A stretch of DNA of 64,000 bases from Nymphaea colorata (GCF_008831285.2 NC_045139.1:14738354-14802353); one strand, 5' to 3'; counted from the first letter of the stretch, positions 1-13,680 are shown. Translations and numbers: made by a program. The notes: a model not told the origin generated them from the letters alone.

Positions 1-766
1 CTCTTCCTTCCGTCATAAGCAGGCAATCTCATCCCCAGATCAGACTCCCTGTATAGTTTCACCAGGTCAGCCATGATAGCCCTGTTCACGCTTCTAGACA
101 CCACCTCAGGAGTTATGGTTACCTAGAAACAAGAAACAGAAAGGTCAAGTAAGATAATCACGAAAACTACTATTACACAACCAAGTCCACAAGAAATCCT
201 CTCCCCGTTTCAAGAGTAATTTCACTAGCACCATGTCCTGCTACAGTAACGCAGGATCAAGAATAAAGAAGCGAATCGTGAAAATACTGTTTAACCGAAG
301 ACACAGCAAGAAAGATGAAAAAAAATGTGTAACTTACATCATACTGGTTCAAGTCCTTCTGCGGAAGCTCAGCAAAGAAATGGTTGGCTTTCACCAGGCA
401 CTTTACTCCAGCTTGTCCATAACCAGGCCTAGCAGGAAACCTGATAGCCTTGCTAGAAGCAGGAGGCCCCACTTCCATGCCAACCAAACCCCGCGTATTG
501 CAGGCATCAATTCGAGGTGCCGGGAGTTCCAAACCTTTCACGGGGACCGGCGGCTCCATACTGCAGACTCTGGAATCCAGGCGCGCAAAAACGTCACCTT
601 GATCTGGTTTTCCCTTGGCTCTCGGCCTTCTTTTGCTTCTGCCATTCTGAAGATGCTCTTGGGGAGGACCCTTTCTAGCTTGAAGGGTTTTTGATGGGTT
701 TTGTACATGATTGTTCTTTATCACTACATGGTACTCTGCATTCTCTTTCATTTGGCCTAGAGGCAT
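1..766 (-). CDS. AGO10: Argonaute AGO10 (PINHEAD/ZWILLE type), 5' part, runs off window
   Basis: N-terminal part of a plant Argonaute, the small-RNA effector; AGO10 is known to bind miR165/166 and maintain the shoot meristem. Two coding exons are visible: 766-338 (143 codons) and 122 to beyond base 1. The donor after GAT at 338 reads GTAAGT and the acceptor before 122 reads CTAG; the join is in phase and reads NQYD-VTITPEV. The protein opens MPLGQMKE, then a basic linker ([11 protein letters not shown]) and the ArgoN start ([20 protein letters not shown]). The second exon continues [20 protein letters not shown] and LPAYDGRK. The MPxxQMK start, the absence of a Gln-rich N terminus and KDLNQYDV rather than KDLHHYDV favour AGO10 over AGO1. 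PAZ, MID and PIWI domains lie outside the window. The stretch 257-337 is intron. Confidence 0.9.
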
Positions 767-2153
767 GATTGAACGGAGATGGCAAACGTAGGGATAAAGT
801 CAATCCAGAGTTTGCATAGGAAAAGATGGTGTGTCACCAAAAAACACCAACCAATTCTTTCTGATCCCGGGCTCAGGTTATCTGCGAAACAGCTCCAGCA
901 ATAGCGCTGTTAGAAATAGAGAAAATGGAAGTGCCCCAATAAAGAACTCCTATCAGTGAAATGAAAGAACTCCAGAAGGTTTATGATAATGACATACCAA
1001 GAGCTGTCTCGGGAGGAAAGGAGCAGACTAGCACTACAAGCGATATAGGCAAAGCAGCTTTCACTTCTTCTCCTGCAGCACAAAGCACGCCAAGCATGCA
1101 CATGGCTTAAAACAGCACATGCAGAAACACAACCACATTTGAAAGATGAAGAGAAAATGCAAGACAACCAACTGGGAGAATTAGAAAATAGTTTGGCCAG
1201 CCTTCCTATTCCCAGCGAAAAATCAGCAAAATGAAATATTTCAAATTCAAAGCCCACCGCTTCATGGAGAAAAATTCAAAGCACCGCGAACTCTAAAAGA
1301 AAAACGAACACCAAAGAATTGTAAAGCTACTCATTGGCGCTCGTCACAAACGCACCCTCCATCCTCCCAAGGAGAACCAGAACACCGTATAGTTTCCAAT
1401 GACTACAGACGAAAAAAGAATGAGCTAAAAAGAAATTAAACAAGAGAACGTCTAGTAAGACGGCCTATATCCAGTCTCAATACCGCAGATCCTCCCCTAG
1501 AAAAAGAATAAAAGCAATCCAAAACCATCGTTCACTCTTGAAGGAAAACACTGTAACAAAGAAAAAGTGCCACAAAAAAAAAACAAGAATATGAGACTTG
1601 ACAACTAGAGAGAGAGAGAGGGGGAGGAAAAGACCAGGAATCTACTTTGTTCCTTTCTCAGTTTGAGAAATCATGTAGGGAGTTGGATGCAATAGTGACG
1701 GCGTGCGATGGGATGAAGGTCATCAGCAATTCGGGATTTGCTGGGAAGAAGAGAGATTTATAGAGAGGGAACGAAGCCCATGGATTTTCCTTGAAAACCA
1801 AAATAAAAAATTGTAGAGAGAGAGAAAGAGAGAGAGAGAGAGAGGATCACGTGTAGGAAGTAGCGTAAAGCAGGAAGGGCTTTTGAGTATTGAAAGGGAA
1901 TAGGGCCTCAAAGATATGGGTGGGGGGGCGTTTTCTGCCCTTTTCTGACCCACGCAGCCTTGGATGCATAAAAAGTAATCGGGAGAGAGGTGACACGCCA
2001 AGGGACTAGGATCAAAAGCAATCATGCACAGAAGAAGAATAATTCGAAGTTGCAGAGTTGTTGACAGATAATTCAATAAGAATATTAATACCACCATCCT
2101 CCCTCCCTCTCACCGCCTCCTTTCTCTCTCTCTCTCTCCCCTCCTCTCGCCCT
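767..2153 (-). promoter_or_regulatory. AGO10 upstream leader with GA-rich tracts, probably containing a 5' UTR intron
   Basis: About 1.4 kb lies between the AGO10 start codon and the TATA-like site. It has no convincing coding sequence. It holds GA-type microsatellites near 1606-1620 and 1815-1843 and, closer to the putative start site, a CT run on the plus strand at 2121-2140 (GA on the transcribed strand). AGO10 genes in other plants carry introns in the 5' UTR, so a spliced leader is the likely explanation for the distance. I could not fix its splice sites by eye. Confidence 0.45.
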
Positions 2154-2165
2154 CCATATTATAGT
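2154..2165 (-). promoter_or_regulatory. Candidate TATA box for AGO10
   Basis: Read on the minus strand the site is ACTATAATATGG, with a purine-rich stretch immediately downstream. Position and orientation fit the AGO10 core promoter. There is no independent support for the start site. Confidence 0.4.
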
Positions 2166-4129
2166 CTGCTCCATGTCTCCATCCCGTCCCCTATCTAAAT
2201 ACATTTTTTTCTTCTTTTTTTCATACAAACTTGAGGTGGTACACTTTTATCCACCTCTCCCTCTTCTCTATGGTTTCAAGACTGTAAACTCTGTACCTGT
2301 CCACATTTGAATAACAGAGAGGTGCACTTACTGTAGACTCTTTCTGTCCCTCTATGTTTTGAATACAGGGATTCCCGCTTCCTAGTTCCCAGCCACTAGC
2401 CAGGGAATATAACGACAGTGGGTCTCTCCCTCATAAATGAACTTGAGGGAGCTAGGGTTTTAATGTGAAGTGGGGCCATGCAGGTTCATAAGCTCATAAA
2501 GACTGATGAACGAATCCATTGATGGGTTTGATGATGGATAAGCATTTTGCATGCTGGGTGGTTTCCTAAAAAAAGGTGTAAACAAATGATTGTGGTTTAC
2601 CAAAGTTACCTGACTGCCCACCAAGGCCCCCCTTCACTGCATATCCATCCATGGGGAAGAGCAAACGAGTGTACTTTTATCAGATGCAACTGGCTTTGTC
2701 TCTTTTTCTTTAATTTTTACCCAAGAGTTCATGCACTGTTGGTTAAGGGCAATGGAGGCTCTAAGCATCCAAAATCCATGGCGCAAGTTCCTTTTGTTGG
2801 TTTCTGCATTATCTTTTGTCATTTGGATCACATGGAAAAGGCTAGAAGAGAAGAAGTTGTATTATTCCATGGATTCGCATTCTTTTGGAAATACCCACTT
2901 GTTCCTTAGCCAAATATGGGACATGCTGCACCCAAATGGGGACAGTCTCATCAGCTGCTAGGAGCTGAAGAGACCTGTTTTCTGATCTTGTGCTGTTACA
3001 AAAATGCCCCAAATGCTTGTAAGACTTTAATATGTTGTAATCTAATGAACCCAATTTATTATTGAGCAAGTGGTTGGCTGATCTCTCTTACTGGATCATA
3101 CTAAGCAAATACATGCTCTGAATGGTGATCTCTTCTTCTGACTTGAAAAAGTCTCAACTTCAGCCGGTGGGTGGAGTTACCGTTGACAGGAGTATACATT
3201 TTTGAGTTGGCCTGGATATCTGTGCGCCGGGAATTTCAGCCAGAGACCACTCATATTGCCGGAGGCATGTCGGAAGAAGGGCACCGAAGATGCTAGAGAT
3301 TGACTTGAGGTCTAGAAACTACCCTACTTTACTCCAAACTTACCTAACCTCGAAAAGTATAATAGGAAAAATATCAAAAAAATAACAGTTGAATACAAAA
3401 ATTTAAAACTCGAGCATAGTTTTGATAGTTTGCCGATACTTCGTCCTTCGTCCCTTTTTTCTGTGAAATTTTTTCGTTGCAGATTTCGGTCCGCGTTGCC
3501 GTTTCATCACCGTGCTGCTTGCTAAATGGATTGGATGAACACGAGTGGCCGAATTTGTGAAGCAGAAACGAGTGTGCGCTTTCTTTTGTCAACTTATGAG
3601 CGAACAGGAGCCCGCTTTCACTCCATGCTCTCGCTAATGGGTCGGATTTATTAGAATAAGTAAAGCATTAAGAGTAAGACCGAGATTGAACTTACAAAAA
3701 TCTATTAGAGACAGAAAAATGAAACTCCAAGGAATCGTTCTTGAATTTCTTTCCCTTTTTATTGTTTATCGGTGATCGACAGATGATTAATTCCTTGATT
3801 GAGTGTATTACTTTTCATCACAATCATTTTGTTCCTCGTTAATGGCAAAAAAGAAAAAAAAAATCTAAACCAAGAAAATAATAATGTAATTAGATAAAGC
3901 TCTATCAACCTCGCCACAAACTCTTGTTGCCGCTTCTTTGCATCACTAACATTAAATAAATATAAAGATAATTAAATTAAGAACACATCAGGCATAACAT
4001 TAGCAGGTCATAAGTTCAGTTTTCCGTGGAAAAGGGCACCTTGTGAACATCAATGAGCTTGGAAAATACAAGAAAAAAAAAGAAACTTGTATAAGGTTCA
4101 CAAAAACAAATAGTGAAGTACCAACAACA

Positions 4130-4218
4130 ATTCCGGTCGCCTGATAAGGGTTTGGATTAAACAACTCTAAATCGAAGAATGTGAAGAACTCAATGTTCGA
4201 GGTTCGCCTCCATTGCAC
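4130..4218 (+). repeat. SINE-like segment, copy 1
   Basis: Similar to 6350-6440. Both contain a GCCTGxTAxGG-like string, then gaagaactcaatgttcgagg (or a close variant), then GGTTCG. The spacing loosely resembles A-box and B-box elements of tRNA-derived SINEs. Class is inferred from this alone. Confidence 0.3.
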
Positions 4219-6349
4219 ATGAAGAACTTGCCTAATATTAACAAAAAAAAAAAACTAAAAGTTAAGTAACTGGATGTAAAAGTTTTTTTTTTTTTCATTA
4301 GCAAGTGATTGTTTTTTTTGTTTAAAAAAAAAAGCAGCGGCCATACAATCGAAGGACAGTATAGTAATTTGTCCGGAAAGCTTCATCGTCCTTTGCCTAC
4401 TCACCCCCCAGTAAAACGAATGTTGGGGAAAAAAGGAGTTCACTGGTTGCAAGAGAAAAGTAGAAAAAAAAAAAAAATCACACCCACTGCTTGGTAAGCG
4501 CAATTGTGGAAAATAAAATAAAATAATCCGGTGTTGGTCCCACTTCCCTCGGGTAAAGCCTAGATACACCTGCCACATCGTCATGGGCAGCCTTTCTTTT
4601 ACATATCTCTGCTTTCAATATAATAAAAATAAACAAAAATCAATTATATAAATATAAATATAAATATGTTGCATTAGGGAAAGTGGAAGCACCCGTGTGA
4701 ATTAAAGAATCATTGATTTTAGGATCGTTATTTTGCTAATTCAGGTTGTCATGGCAGTCATAAATGAATCCCCAAAGGAGGCGTTCCAAAAGTGGGAGTT
4801 GGCTATGGATTCGCCATCCCTTTGGTCCAAAATATGTACGTTAGAGTTTGAATCGAGTGGGGGTGGTGGGCAAAGTCGCTCGTGTGGGCGACTTGTCCTT
4901 GTCACTAAAGAAACACTCGGACTGCGCCCTTGTCCTCTTGCACGAGTTCAAACCCTTTATTATTTTTTTTTTGACCAGAGCACAAAGTTGGCTTCTTTTT
5001 CTCTTTTGGCTCTTGTGACAGAGCGACGTGGGTTTGCGGGTCCCTCGCCTGGACGGACCCATGTGGGTTCTCTTTGCTCGCGCCTCTTTTGGGGTGAGCT
5101 CGGTCGGTTGGACCCACTTAGCTTTCCTATAGAACTATAGATCGAGTTTTATGATACACGATAACGATGTGCATTAGAATAAATTGGAAGGGTGACATAT
5201 GGAGTCTGTGAATTTCTTGTCTTGTTTTTTGAATAGGGATCTTTAGATTATGCTGCTGGAGTCTTGTCCACTTGAAGGCCTTAAGTTTCTAACTCATGGT
5301 TTTTTGTAAACGTGGGTCATATGGAATCGGAATTTTTTATCAACTACGAGCTTGGTAATGTCGTCCAGTAACGTTGAAGAAGAATTTTAATATACAAGCA
5401 ACTTTTTGGGTGGGAAACTTGGTTGCTTTGGTTTAGCCGGCGGCCGGCTGCTTTCCGGACAGTGTGAGCCTTGGAATTTTATTCTGCTTTTTTGGTAAAA
5501 GCATGTTAATTTTTTTTTTTTTTTTTGGTTCGGGTGTGGATAATTGAAGGTTTACCAATGCGCTGCTGGTGAGAGTTCTCCTCAGGCCAAATCTGGTTCA
5601 GCGATCAGGGTTGCCGTCCCAGGAGTTTACAAATGCCTTTTAATAGGTTGTTTTTTTAAGATGCTAAGTGAAATAATCAAGGTGAAGAATGTACGGTAAA
5701 TTTATTTAGGCTCACACGCAAGTCAGAACCTTAAAAGCATAAGGATATGACTATGAGAATTTTAAGGTGAATGCAGTTTTCACTAATTAAACACTAAAAA
5801 AAGGTTAACAAATATTTTGATTCAATTGTTTGTAGAGGTTTTTTTTTTTCCAAGAAAGTTTAACATCCAGAGGCACATTTGATTGTTGTTTTGTGGTCTC
5901 TCTCTCTCTCGTACAAATCTGGTAGTTTTTTTTGTATCCCTAGCTATTATAATCTCTATTCCTGAATTACCATGTAAGTATTATTAGTTTCTTACGTGAG
6001 ACTTAGAATTTGTTCAACAAGAAACTACAAATATCTGGGTGGCATGCGTTTGTGGTTTGCAAATCAAGGACTGCTTCTTTGGGCTTTGAGCTGATCGTTA
6101 TCTATACCTGACCTCAGAATATTCTTTCATGCTGCAATTTTTTTTTTCAAACGAAAAAGAAAACCGTTTGACGAATCCGGAAATTTGTCATATTCACTGC
6201 CAAAAAAAAAAAAAGGAATTTCCTTATGATGCTTTTTTGTTGTACCTAAGGTCCAAGGATGTAGAACACGTTGTTTTTTTGTCAAACACCAAATCAGACA
6301 ATAGAATCATGGAGGCACTGTCGTTTATCTGAAAAAAAGGCAGAATCCG

Positions 6350-6440
6350 AGGCCAAGTTATTGGCCTGGTTAGCAGGATTAAGAGTTTCAAGTTAAAGAA
6401 CGTGAAGAGTTCAATATCAAGGGTTCGTTTTCCCACACAA
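6350..6440 (+). repeat. SINE-like segment, copy 2
   Basis: Partner of 4130-4218. It carries TGGCCTGGTTAGCAGG (A-box-like), then gaacgtgaagagttcaat, then GGTTCG (B-box-like). Similarity to copy 1 is clear across about 60 bases but diverged. Confidence 0.3.
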
Positions 6441-6577
6441 TTCCATGGTATCCTGATCTCGAACTTTTCTATACTAAGAGGGAACAAGAAGAACAGATCT
6501 ACCATGGCGTCATACCAGACAAGACCTTAAGCAGTGGACTGTGGATCTCAACAACATACGCGAACCCACTTGAGGAA

Positions 6578-6609
<32 letters not shown>

Positions 6610-9262
6610 TAACCACACAGACATTGTGGGGTGCCCATGCTTATACGTACATTTTGTGCACGCTTCCATAGCAGTGAATATTAAATAGGACCCAAGTCAC
6701 CCCTACTTGGGTTGTCGAAACTTGGTTTATTTTGCTGAACGCAAAATTCCAATTCAGTTACTATGAACATAAACAAAACTCGAAATGATCAACTACAAAA
6801 AGCGTTGAAGAAAGGAGTTGAGGTCTTAAATGCGATTGCAGTGTCTGTCCGATGAATAGCTACACACAGAGGTGCTCTCTCCAACTTCTCCAAAGAAAAA
6901 AAGAAGGTTGCATTTAAGTTGACCTTAGAAATATATATGAAACTCAAAAATAATATGTACATGGTTTAATGATTTAGATTTGGCCAAGCAGGTTTGCCTG
7001 CAACGCTATTTTCTTTCCAGTACTCTGTTATTGCTACGGTATTGGTGTTGAATCTCCATGAACATTCACCATGGCGACTTTCTCTTGCAACTCCACTGCC
7101 ATGCATTGGGAAACGCTAGTGCTTCTGCTAGCCAAGATGGGATTTTTATGATAAAAAATAACACGACAACAGACTGATTCTCAAACTTATCAGCAGCTGA
7201 GCCACTAACCGTATAAAATTGTTCGAGGAATAATTTTCGTGACGAGGGAGTTTGTCACAATCAGTTCTATCTAGGTGCCAATCTCTGACAAGATTGCAAG
7301 TTACAGACTTGAACAGGTTTTTCATTTCCAGACATGCATCCCCAGCAAATTCACATGAACACCAACTTATTTTTCTTCTTCTTTCTCTTTATCTCTTGTC
7401 TCTTTCAAGCCTACACAAGCTTGTACTTGAAAACTTTAGAATTTATTCAACGCAATAATGAATTGCTATCATTACATGATATAAAAAGCAAGGAGGCAAT
7501 AATGAGTTGCTAGCACACTCTTTGCATCCCAAAATGCATCAGGGCACGGAAGAGTTCACTATCCTGTATATGTTACAATGAAAAGAGGGAACCGGAAAGA
7601 GAGAAAAGAGAGAAAAGAAAAGAAGAGGTCCTTTTGGTGATAATTTTTTTTTATAACGGCAGCTTTAACACCTTGGTTTCCCATAAAGCAAGGCTGTCTT
7701 TGCCTTATGTTCCTCTTTTATCATTGGAAATCCACATCTTTCGAGTGGGTGCAATCCTACTTTTATCAAGCAAAGGGTCCCACCACAAATAGCTGTTGCT
7801 TTTTCATTCACTTTTTACCTATCATAGAGCTAGCAAAACCTGACAACCAATACATCCCCATGTGGAGCTGAACCTCCAACTTCATTTTTTTACTGAAACC
7901 AAGCATTCCTTGGTAGATTGGTCAATCGCTCTTCTTCCCCAAGACAAAGAGTGATAGTGGGAAGACTATTCTGTTGTCATGAACAATGGTGTCCTTGATA
8001 AAATCTGCAGAATGTGTTTCAGGAATCTTCAGGTAGAAACTGTAGTACAATCACTAGCACACTGTGTTTGAGACTCCGGAGAGTTCCAAACTGTCATTAC
8101 ATTCGAATTTTGGTTTTAAACAAATACAGACACCCTGCACATAAATTGAAAGTAGATTTCTGTTTTCTGCAGTAAATGCCAGGAAATGCGCCTGTTTGGT
8201 GTCATTCCTTGGTTAAACGGACTTCAGGTTGAAATTTTTGAAAGAACGAGTCAGCAGACAGACAGTTTGCTTAAGAAAAGGAGTGAAAATGGAGAATCCT
8301 GCTTACTCTGTTCTTCCACTTGTACCAGTTCTGCTCTGCTATGCAGCATTTCTTTTTTCTTCTTTTTCATTTCTTTTATTTGGTGGGGTTGGGGGAGAGG
8401 CAAGTTTGCAGGGAAAGGCCGAAGGAAGGTCAGAAGAGCCTGATTAGAGTACATGCATGTCATGATCACATTACTATGAATTGAACTATTATTTTTTGTC
8501 CCTGTAGAGCCCATTACCATTATTATCATCAGCTATATGGCTCTGCTTTATGTGTTGCATTTTGCACTTATTTCTCTGCTGAACTACTTCATTCCCCTTT
8601 GGAGTTCTCCATGTCACTTCATAATGCCATACTCCAAGATTTCTTGTGGCCTCCAAAACAAAGGGAAAAAGACAATTTGCCCAAAAGCAATTCAAGCCAC
8701 TGAAAACCAGATTACCGGTAGTTTTATTAGGGCAGCATGACTCCGATGAAGTAACCTCCCAGTTTGTCTATACAGGAAAAGGAAGAGAAAACTTATTTCA
8801 CACAGAGTCCACTGTGAAGCAGTTGGAGGTACTATGTTCACTGAGGAAGTTCTACCAATAAGCTACATGAACATGAACTATTTTAACTGATGATGAACTG
8901 TGTATAGTCGCAATCAATGCACATCAGCTAGAGAGAAAAAAAACAGTGGAAGAAAATGATATTCAAACTTCTGACTGTGAAGAGAGAGAACCCCTTTCCT
9001 GCTTTCTGCAGATGCCAAACATGTTTTTCGTGATAGACTAGCCACATTTTTCTTAGATGACTTGTTATTTTGTTTAATTCTCATAAATCGCAGCAATAGT
9101 AGGTCACTTACGCTCCAAAGCATACTTCACTGAAACAATTCGCTCAGCCTTTTGACCTTCGTACTATTCTTTCCATCAAATCCTGCACAGGTGATAGTCT
9201 GGGGAACACGAACCCCCACCCAACACAGGGTTCACGACCAACGGATGCACAACCGAGACCCC

Positions 9263-9440
9263 GACCAGGTGGACGTGGCCATGGTTCCTGCATGAGGATG
9301 GCAACCAACCAGAGAGAATTGTAATAAAACATAAATGGTCCCTGCATGACCAGGTGGACGTGGCCATGGTTCCTGCATGACCAGGTGGATATGTCATCCC
9401 TCCTTGCTGAAATTCTGATAAAACATAAATGGTCCCTCGA
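9263..9440. repeat. Short direct-repeat cluster (85 bp and 31 bp spacing)
   Basis: The string gaccaggtggacgtggccat occurs at 9263 and again at 9348 (85 bp apart). A third, shorter start (gaccaggtgga) follows at 9379. A linked string, aataaaacataaatggtccc, also occurs twice (about 9322 and 9417). It looks like a recent local tandem duplication; no gene overlaps it. Confidence 0.7.
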
Positions 9441-11904
9441 GAAAAAAAATTCTACTTCTGCCCTGCTTTTGCAAACTGTGAACTCATGAAGACACTTCCT
9501 TGGAGTTGATGCACTTCTTCTGACTTCTATAAAGACATCTCGATGAGAAAGACGTTTACGACTTCATGGCGCTAAGAGAGTAGTTGTGAAAGGTGTTGAA
9601 CTGAAGATTCCCGATTAAGTCTCACCATTGCTACTCTGTAACCTGACTTATTCTACGGCATTATCCTTGTGAGGCTTGGTGGTGGACGAGGCTCTCCAGG
9701 ATGTGTCCTCCATCATGAGAAAAGAAAAGAAAAGCAACTTCTTATGCTAACATCTAGGTTCAACGCGACAAACATCACCCATAGCCCCAGCATGCAGATG
9801 ACTCTTACCAATTAACCAAGAGTAAAAGCAGAAGGCCAGACAATCAAAGCTGAAATTGTTGGCTCAATTTAATCTCTAACAAAAGCATGATTCGAATCTC
9901 CAAGCATTGCAGATATTCCAATTGACTCAATATCTTTCAAGAGTGTATTCCTCCTTGCACTCATATCGTCAAACGCTTACCAAGAATCGACATATGCTGC
10001 TCGTGTTTCCCACTAATATTGGCGACTTTAGTACCAGAATTGCAATTTAATCTGGTTTCCTTTCTGTAAGGGTACAGGTTCCTTCCACTCGACGAAGCTC
10101 TCCCTCAGAATTTCGTCGGATAACTCCTCGAACATGCCATGTCTCTGAATATAGTAAGTGGCCTTCGGGACAAGCCATACCCATTAGTCATGGAGTTCCA
10201 AACCACAATCAATACACAGACAAGCATTTCAACAAGCATCTGAAGCGCATCTGATGAGTGCCAGAACGTCGATCACGAACGAGCGGCGCCGGAACCAAAA
10301 TTGATCAGGGCAAGAGAAAAAGGCTCTGTAAATGGATCTCATCCAGGATCATGATCCAACATGATTGAGCCTCTAATCCAAGGCCCACTAAGAAATAAAA
10401 TTGCCTTCCAAATATTCGTTCTCTCTACCCTTCTCAAAATGCAAACTGTTATGGGTTATCGGAAAGATGATAATCTGAAATAGAACGTTGATTCGGATGT
10501 GATTTTGGAACAAATACCTGATCATGTGAATACAGTTTTGCAAGTAAAAAATTTATGTTTACGTCTTTTCACGAACCGCAACTAATTGACAATGACATAT
10601 CCCAACTTTTTGGACATGAAACTGAATTGATTTAAAAAACTTGGTCGAATCTCCCTCACTGTAGCATATAATGAGAAACCGAATCACAAGTCAACCATCA
10701 AAAGCAGGGAAAAGAAAAAGATACGACCATGTGATTTGCCTTCATATATGACAATGAATCTCTTCCCTCCCTTCGTATTCTTAAGTCTCAGTTGACAGAT
10801 GAACTTCTGCAGACACCAAAGAAGGCCTAATTTGTGCATCATTGACCGAGGACAGCAGAACGCCCTTATAAGTAATCAGAGAAGGCAGGACCCATGAGAA
10901 TTCTCATTGTTGGGGATTCAAATCTGGTCTTAGATGCACCCGTATTTTACCATGTCCTTAGAAGATACACATCATTGGACGTTCTGAAAGTTTCCAGCTT
11001 TATGAGTCCTATAGCTATTCAGCAATACAAACTTCGATTGAAAGCTGAAAGCCTGAAACAAACAGTAAATCGTTGAAACAGAAGGAGACATTGCATTTAT
11101 ATGTTACAATGATAGATAGCCAACACAAGTACACAACTACTACCCATCAATTTTATTAGTACAAGGAAGGAAACTGAAACCAGAAACTCTTACGAACAGG
11201 ATTCCTGCCGTCAGGTCGCCGGCGCTCAATTCCGAACGTTGTTTAAAGCAAACGGAATGCAAGTACAGATTTAGCAATAACCAAATAGTAAAATTCACAG
11301 CCACAAAACATGTCACAGTAAGCACCATAAGTACTGCGGGATGATGCAGTGAAACAGAGGATAGTTCCCATATGCTGCAAATTTTATGAGTGAGTCCATG
11401 GAAATGGAAGCAAGGAGTTTTGTGATGCCCTGCCCGGAACCAGTGACGCTTAGGAGCCGTTTAGCTATAGTAACAGTTTGTTTTGCAGGTTCTATGGATC
11501 TATCCCGGTCCTTGGGCAAATGTATGGAACAAGAAGAGAATTCTCATTGCCAAACTGCCCTTTAAGGGACGATCCCAACCGATGTTATATAATGGTTTTT
11601 AGCATCAAAACTAGTTTAAGAAAGACAGTTTTGATGCCAAAATCAACCGAATGCGTCTTAACTTCACAAATGAAGCCAATGACTTAATAATGTACTGTAT
11701 AAGGACAGCCATAGGCCCACGATTTGGCAACCAAGTCAATGACTCAACAATGTCCCATATACGATCATTTTTATACCTTGCAAGTATACGTCACAAATAT
11801 CAAATAAAACTTCTTCCGTTCGAATTAACTGAATAAAATTCGCTGTGTAAAGTAGATAATGACCACAGCAAAGGGCAAAAGGTTAAAGGACAAGTTTTAG
11901 TTGT

Positions 11905-11978
11905 TGGCGTCGCCCGGACTCGAACCGGAGACCTTCAGTGTGTTAGACTGACGTGATAACCAACTACACCACGACACC
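11905..11978 (-). tRNA. tRNA-Val (AAC)
   Basis: Decodes valine GUU codons. On the minus strand the acceptor halves GGTGTCG and CGACGCC pair over all seven positions (one G-T), followed by discriminator A. The anticodon stem TCAGT/ACTGA closes the loop CTAACAC, giving anticodon AAC. The T arm TCCGG-TTCGAGT-CCGG pairs and supplies the B box. There is no intron and CCA is not encoded, as expected for a nuclear tRNA gene. No strong T-run terminator follows directly; the nearest T-rich stretch is about 20 bases downstream. Confidence 0.95.
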
Positions 11979-12110
11979 TTTGTGCAGGCCATTCCATTGT
12001 GTTTTTAGAATTTCATTTCAGGACTGATACCTCATTACACCACCGTTTCTCCCTATTTAGTTTGACAACGCGAAAACACGGTTAGAATGTGCCCTAAAAA
12101 ATAAAATAGA

Positions 12111-12161
12111 TTTATAAAACACTTCATATTTTTTATTATAAATTCATTAGTGTTTTATAAA
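12111..12161. repeat. Perfect 13-bp inverted repeat (hairpin)
   Basis: tttataaaacact at 12111-12123 is the exact reverse complement of agtgttttataaa at 12149-12161, with a 25-base AT-rich loop. It may be a remnant of a small palindromic transposon. The stem is too short for a plant miRNA precursor. Confidence 0.6.
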
Positions 12162-13214
12162 CCCGCGTTAACTAGGGTTGTTTGATCTAACATGGTGGGT
12201 GGTTAAGAAAAAAATAGAAGAAAAATGTGATAGACATTTTTATCATTTAATATTAATTCACATGCAAATTTTTTTTGTTTTTCTCTCAATTATTCATATG
12301 TTTCAATTAAACGGCGCTGGTTATATATATATATATATAGTTTTAAACTGATTTTGTTGGAGAAAATGGATGGCATAATGGCACAACTTAAAAGTGTGTA
12401 AGATAGGAAACAAGCTGTTGAATTTTATAATAAAGTGGGAGCAGCTTCACACAGCTCTTCAGTTGCAACTCAGCAATGACCTTTTATGACCAGACTCTTC
12501 TAATAATCTTTCTTCCTCTCTAACAAGATTACACCTTGGTCTAAAGAAGGCGTTGTTTATTGGAGAACCTAACGAACTTAGAATATTGTTCAAAACCATA
12601 TAATTCTAAAACAAGTTATGAGAATTCAAAGAGTAAATTGGACATCATGAACCTACAAACTTAAAGCCGTCTATTAAAAGTTAATTTTATAAGAATCTCG
12701 TTTGCATATTGAATTTTCACTGTTGTGATCAACAAAGACAAACTCAAAAGTACACAGAAAAGAGTCACAAGTTGTTGCTCCCCTTTCTTTGAAAACATAT
12801 AAAACATACTACGTGCATTTATTGGGAAGCATACCAAAATCCGCATCCAGATAGATCATTACAAGCGAAGACGGCATTGAGATTGGCTAATCTATGCCGC
12901 CAGTGGCTTTACATATATTATTTTTATATGTAGTTTCATGATCTTGAACCCTACTTAGTTGAGCACTATCTTAATTTTTAAATTCGATTCGTTATGCTAA
13001 GTTAATATAAACCAAGGCAAAAGAGGCAACTAACATAACCCCAGTTACTTGCATTTATCACACCTTTTTTAACTTTTCCGAAGGAAAGCAGATCACATCA
13101 TGTATTCATGATCCTGCGGCAAGGACTCCAGTTAGTGAACATGCTCATGGTGAGAACCAGATGCATCAACTCTTCTTTTCAAGAGAATCTTGGAAAAATC
13201 TCATTGTACATTAG

Positions 13215-13680
13215 GAATGTCAATGGATCAGTTTTGAATCGGATATACTCTTAACTATATCTGCATTTTTAGATATTCACATATTTGGAGTCTAATATGA
13301 ACAAAGAAAAGTCATTTGTGAATCTAAATCCAAAATCCGATTTCACAATATGAATTCAATCTGAATTTTATTGTTTTTACTCACATCCAAATCCAAATTT
13401 TGAACATAATCCAATTGATTTTCAGAATATAAGAGCATTGGATATAAAATATTTGTTTAATACTAAATCTAATTGAATCCAACTTCAAATCAGTTTGGAT
13501 ATTTATGTACACTTGAATCCCATTCGACTGGATGCCATTTCTTAAATCTAAATCCCATCTGGTTTCTTTATTGTTTATTAAATTTGTTATCCATATCTGA
13601 TTTTTTGGTAATGGTTCAGTTAGATATTTGATCCAAATCGAATATATTGACACATACAATGTACATGGATTTTTTTTCCC
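13215..13680. repeat. Dispersed AT-rich repeat, copy 1
   Basis: Collinear with 23325-23660. Shared landmarks in order are ggatatactcttaac, an acatatttg-containing part, aaattttgaac, agcattggatataa and atatttgttta. It is diverged and non-coding. The class of element is not recognisable. Confidence 0.55.

Larger units (their letters stand above)
2170..11900. other. Gene-poor intergenic region
   Basis: No open frame in these 9.7 kb resembles a known protein family, and none combines plausible splice sites with coding-like composition. The stretch is AT-rich with long poly-A/T runs, a (CT)n(CA)n run near 6582-6609, two similar SINE-like segments near 4.13 and 6.35 kb, and a short direct-repeat cluster at 9263-9440. 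Small frames of 60-90 codons are scattered on both strands and look random. Confidence 0.6.

Noticed and set aside
233-694. Plus-strand frame of 153 codons at the left edge
   Set aside because: Antisense to AGO10 exon 1, which is strongly supported on the minus strand.
12111-12161. Hairpin as a miRNA precursor
   Set aside because: The 13-bp stem is too short and very AT-rich; plant precursors need at least about 20 paired bases.
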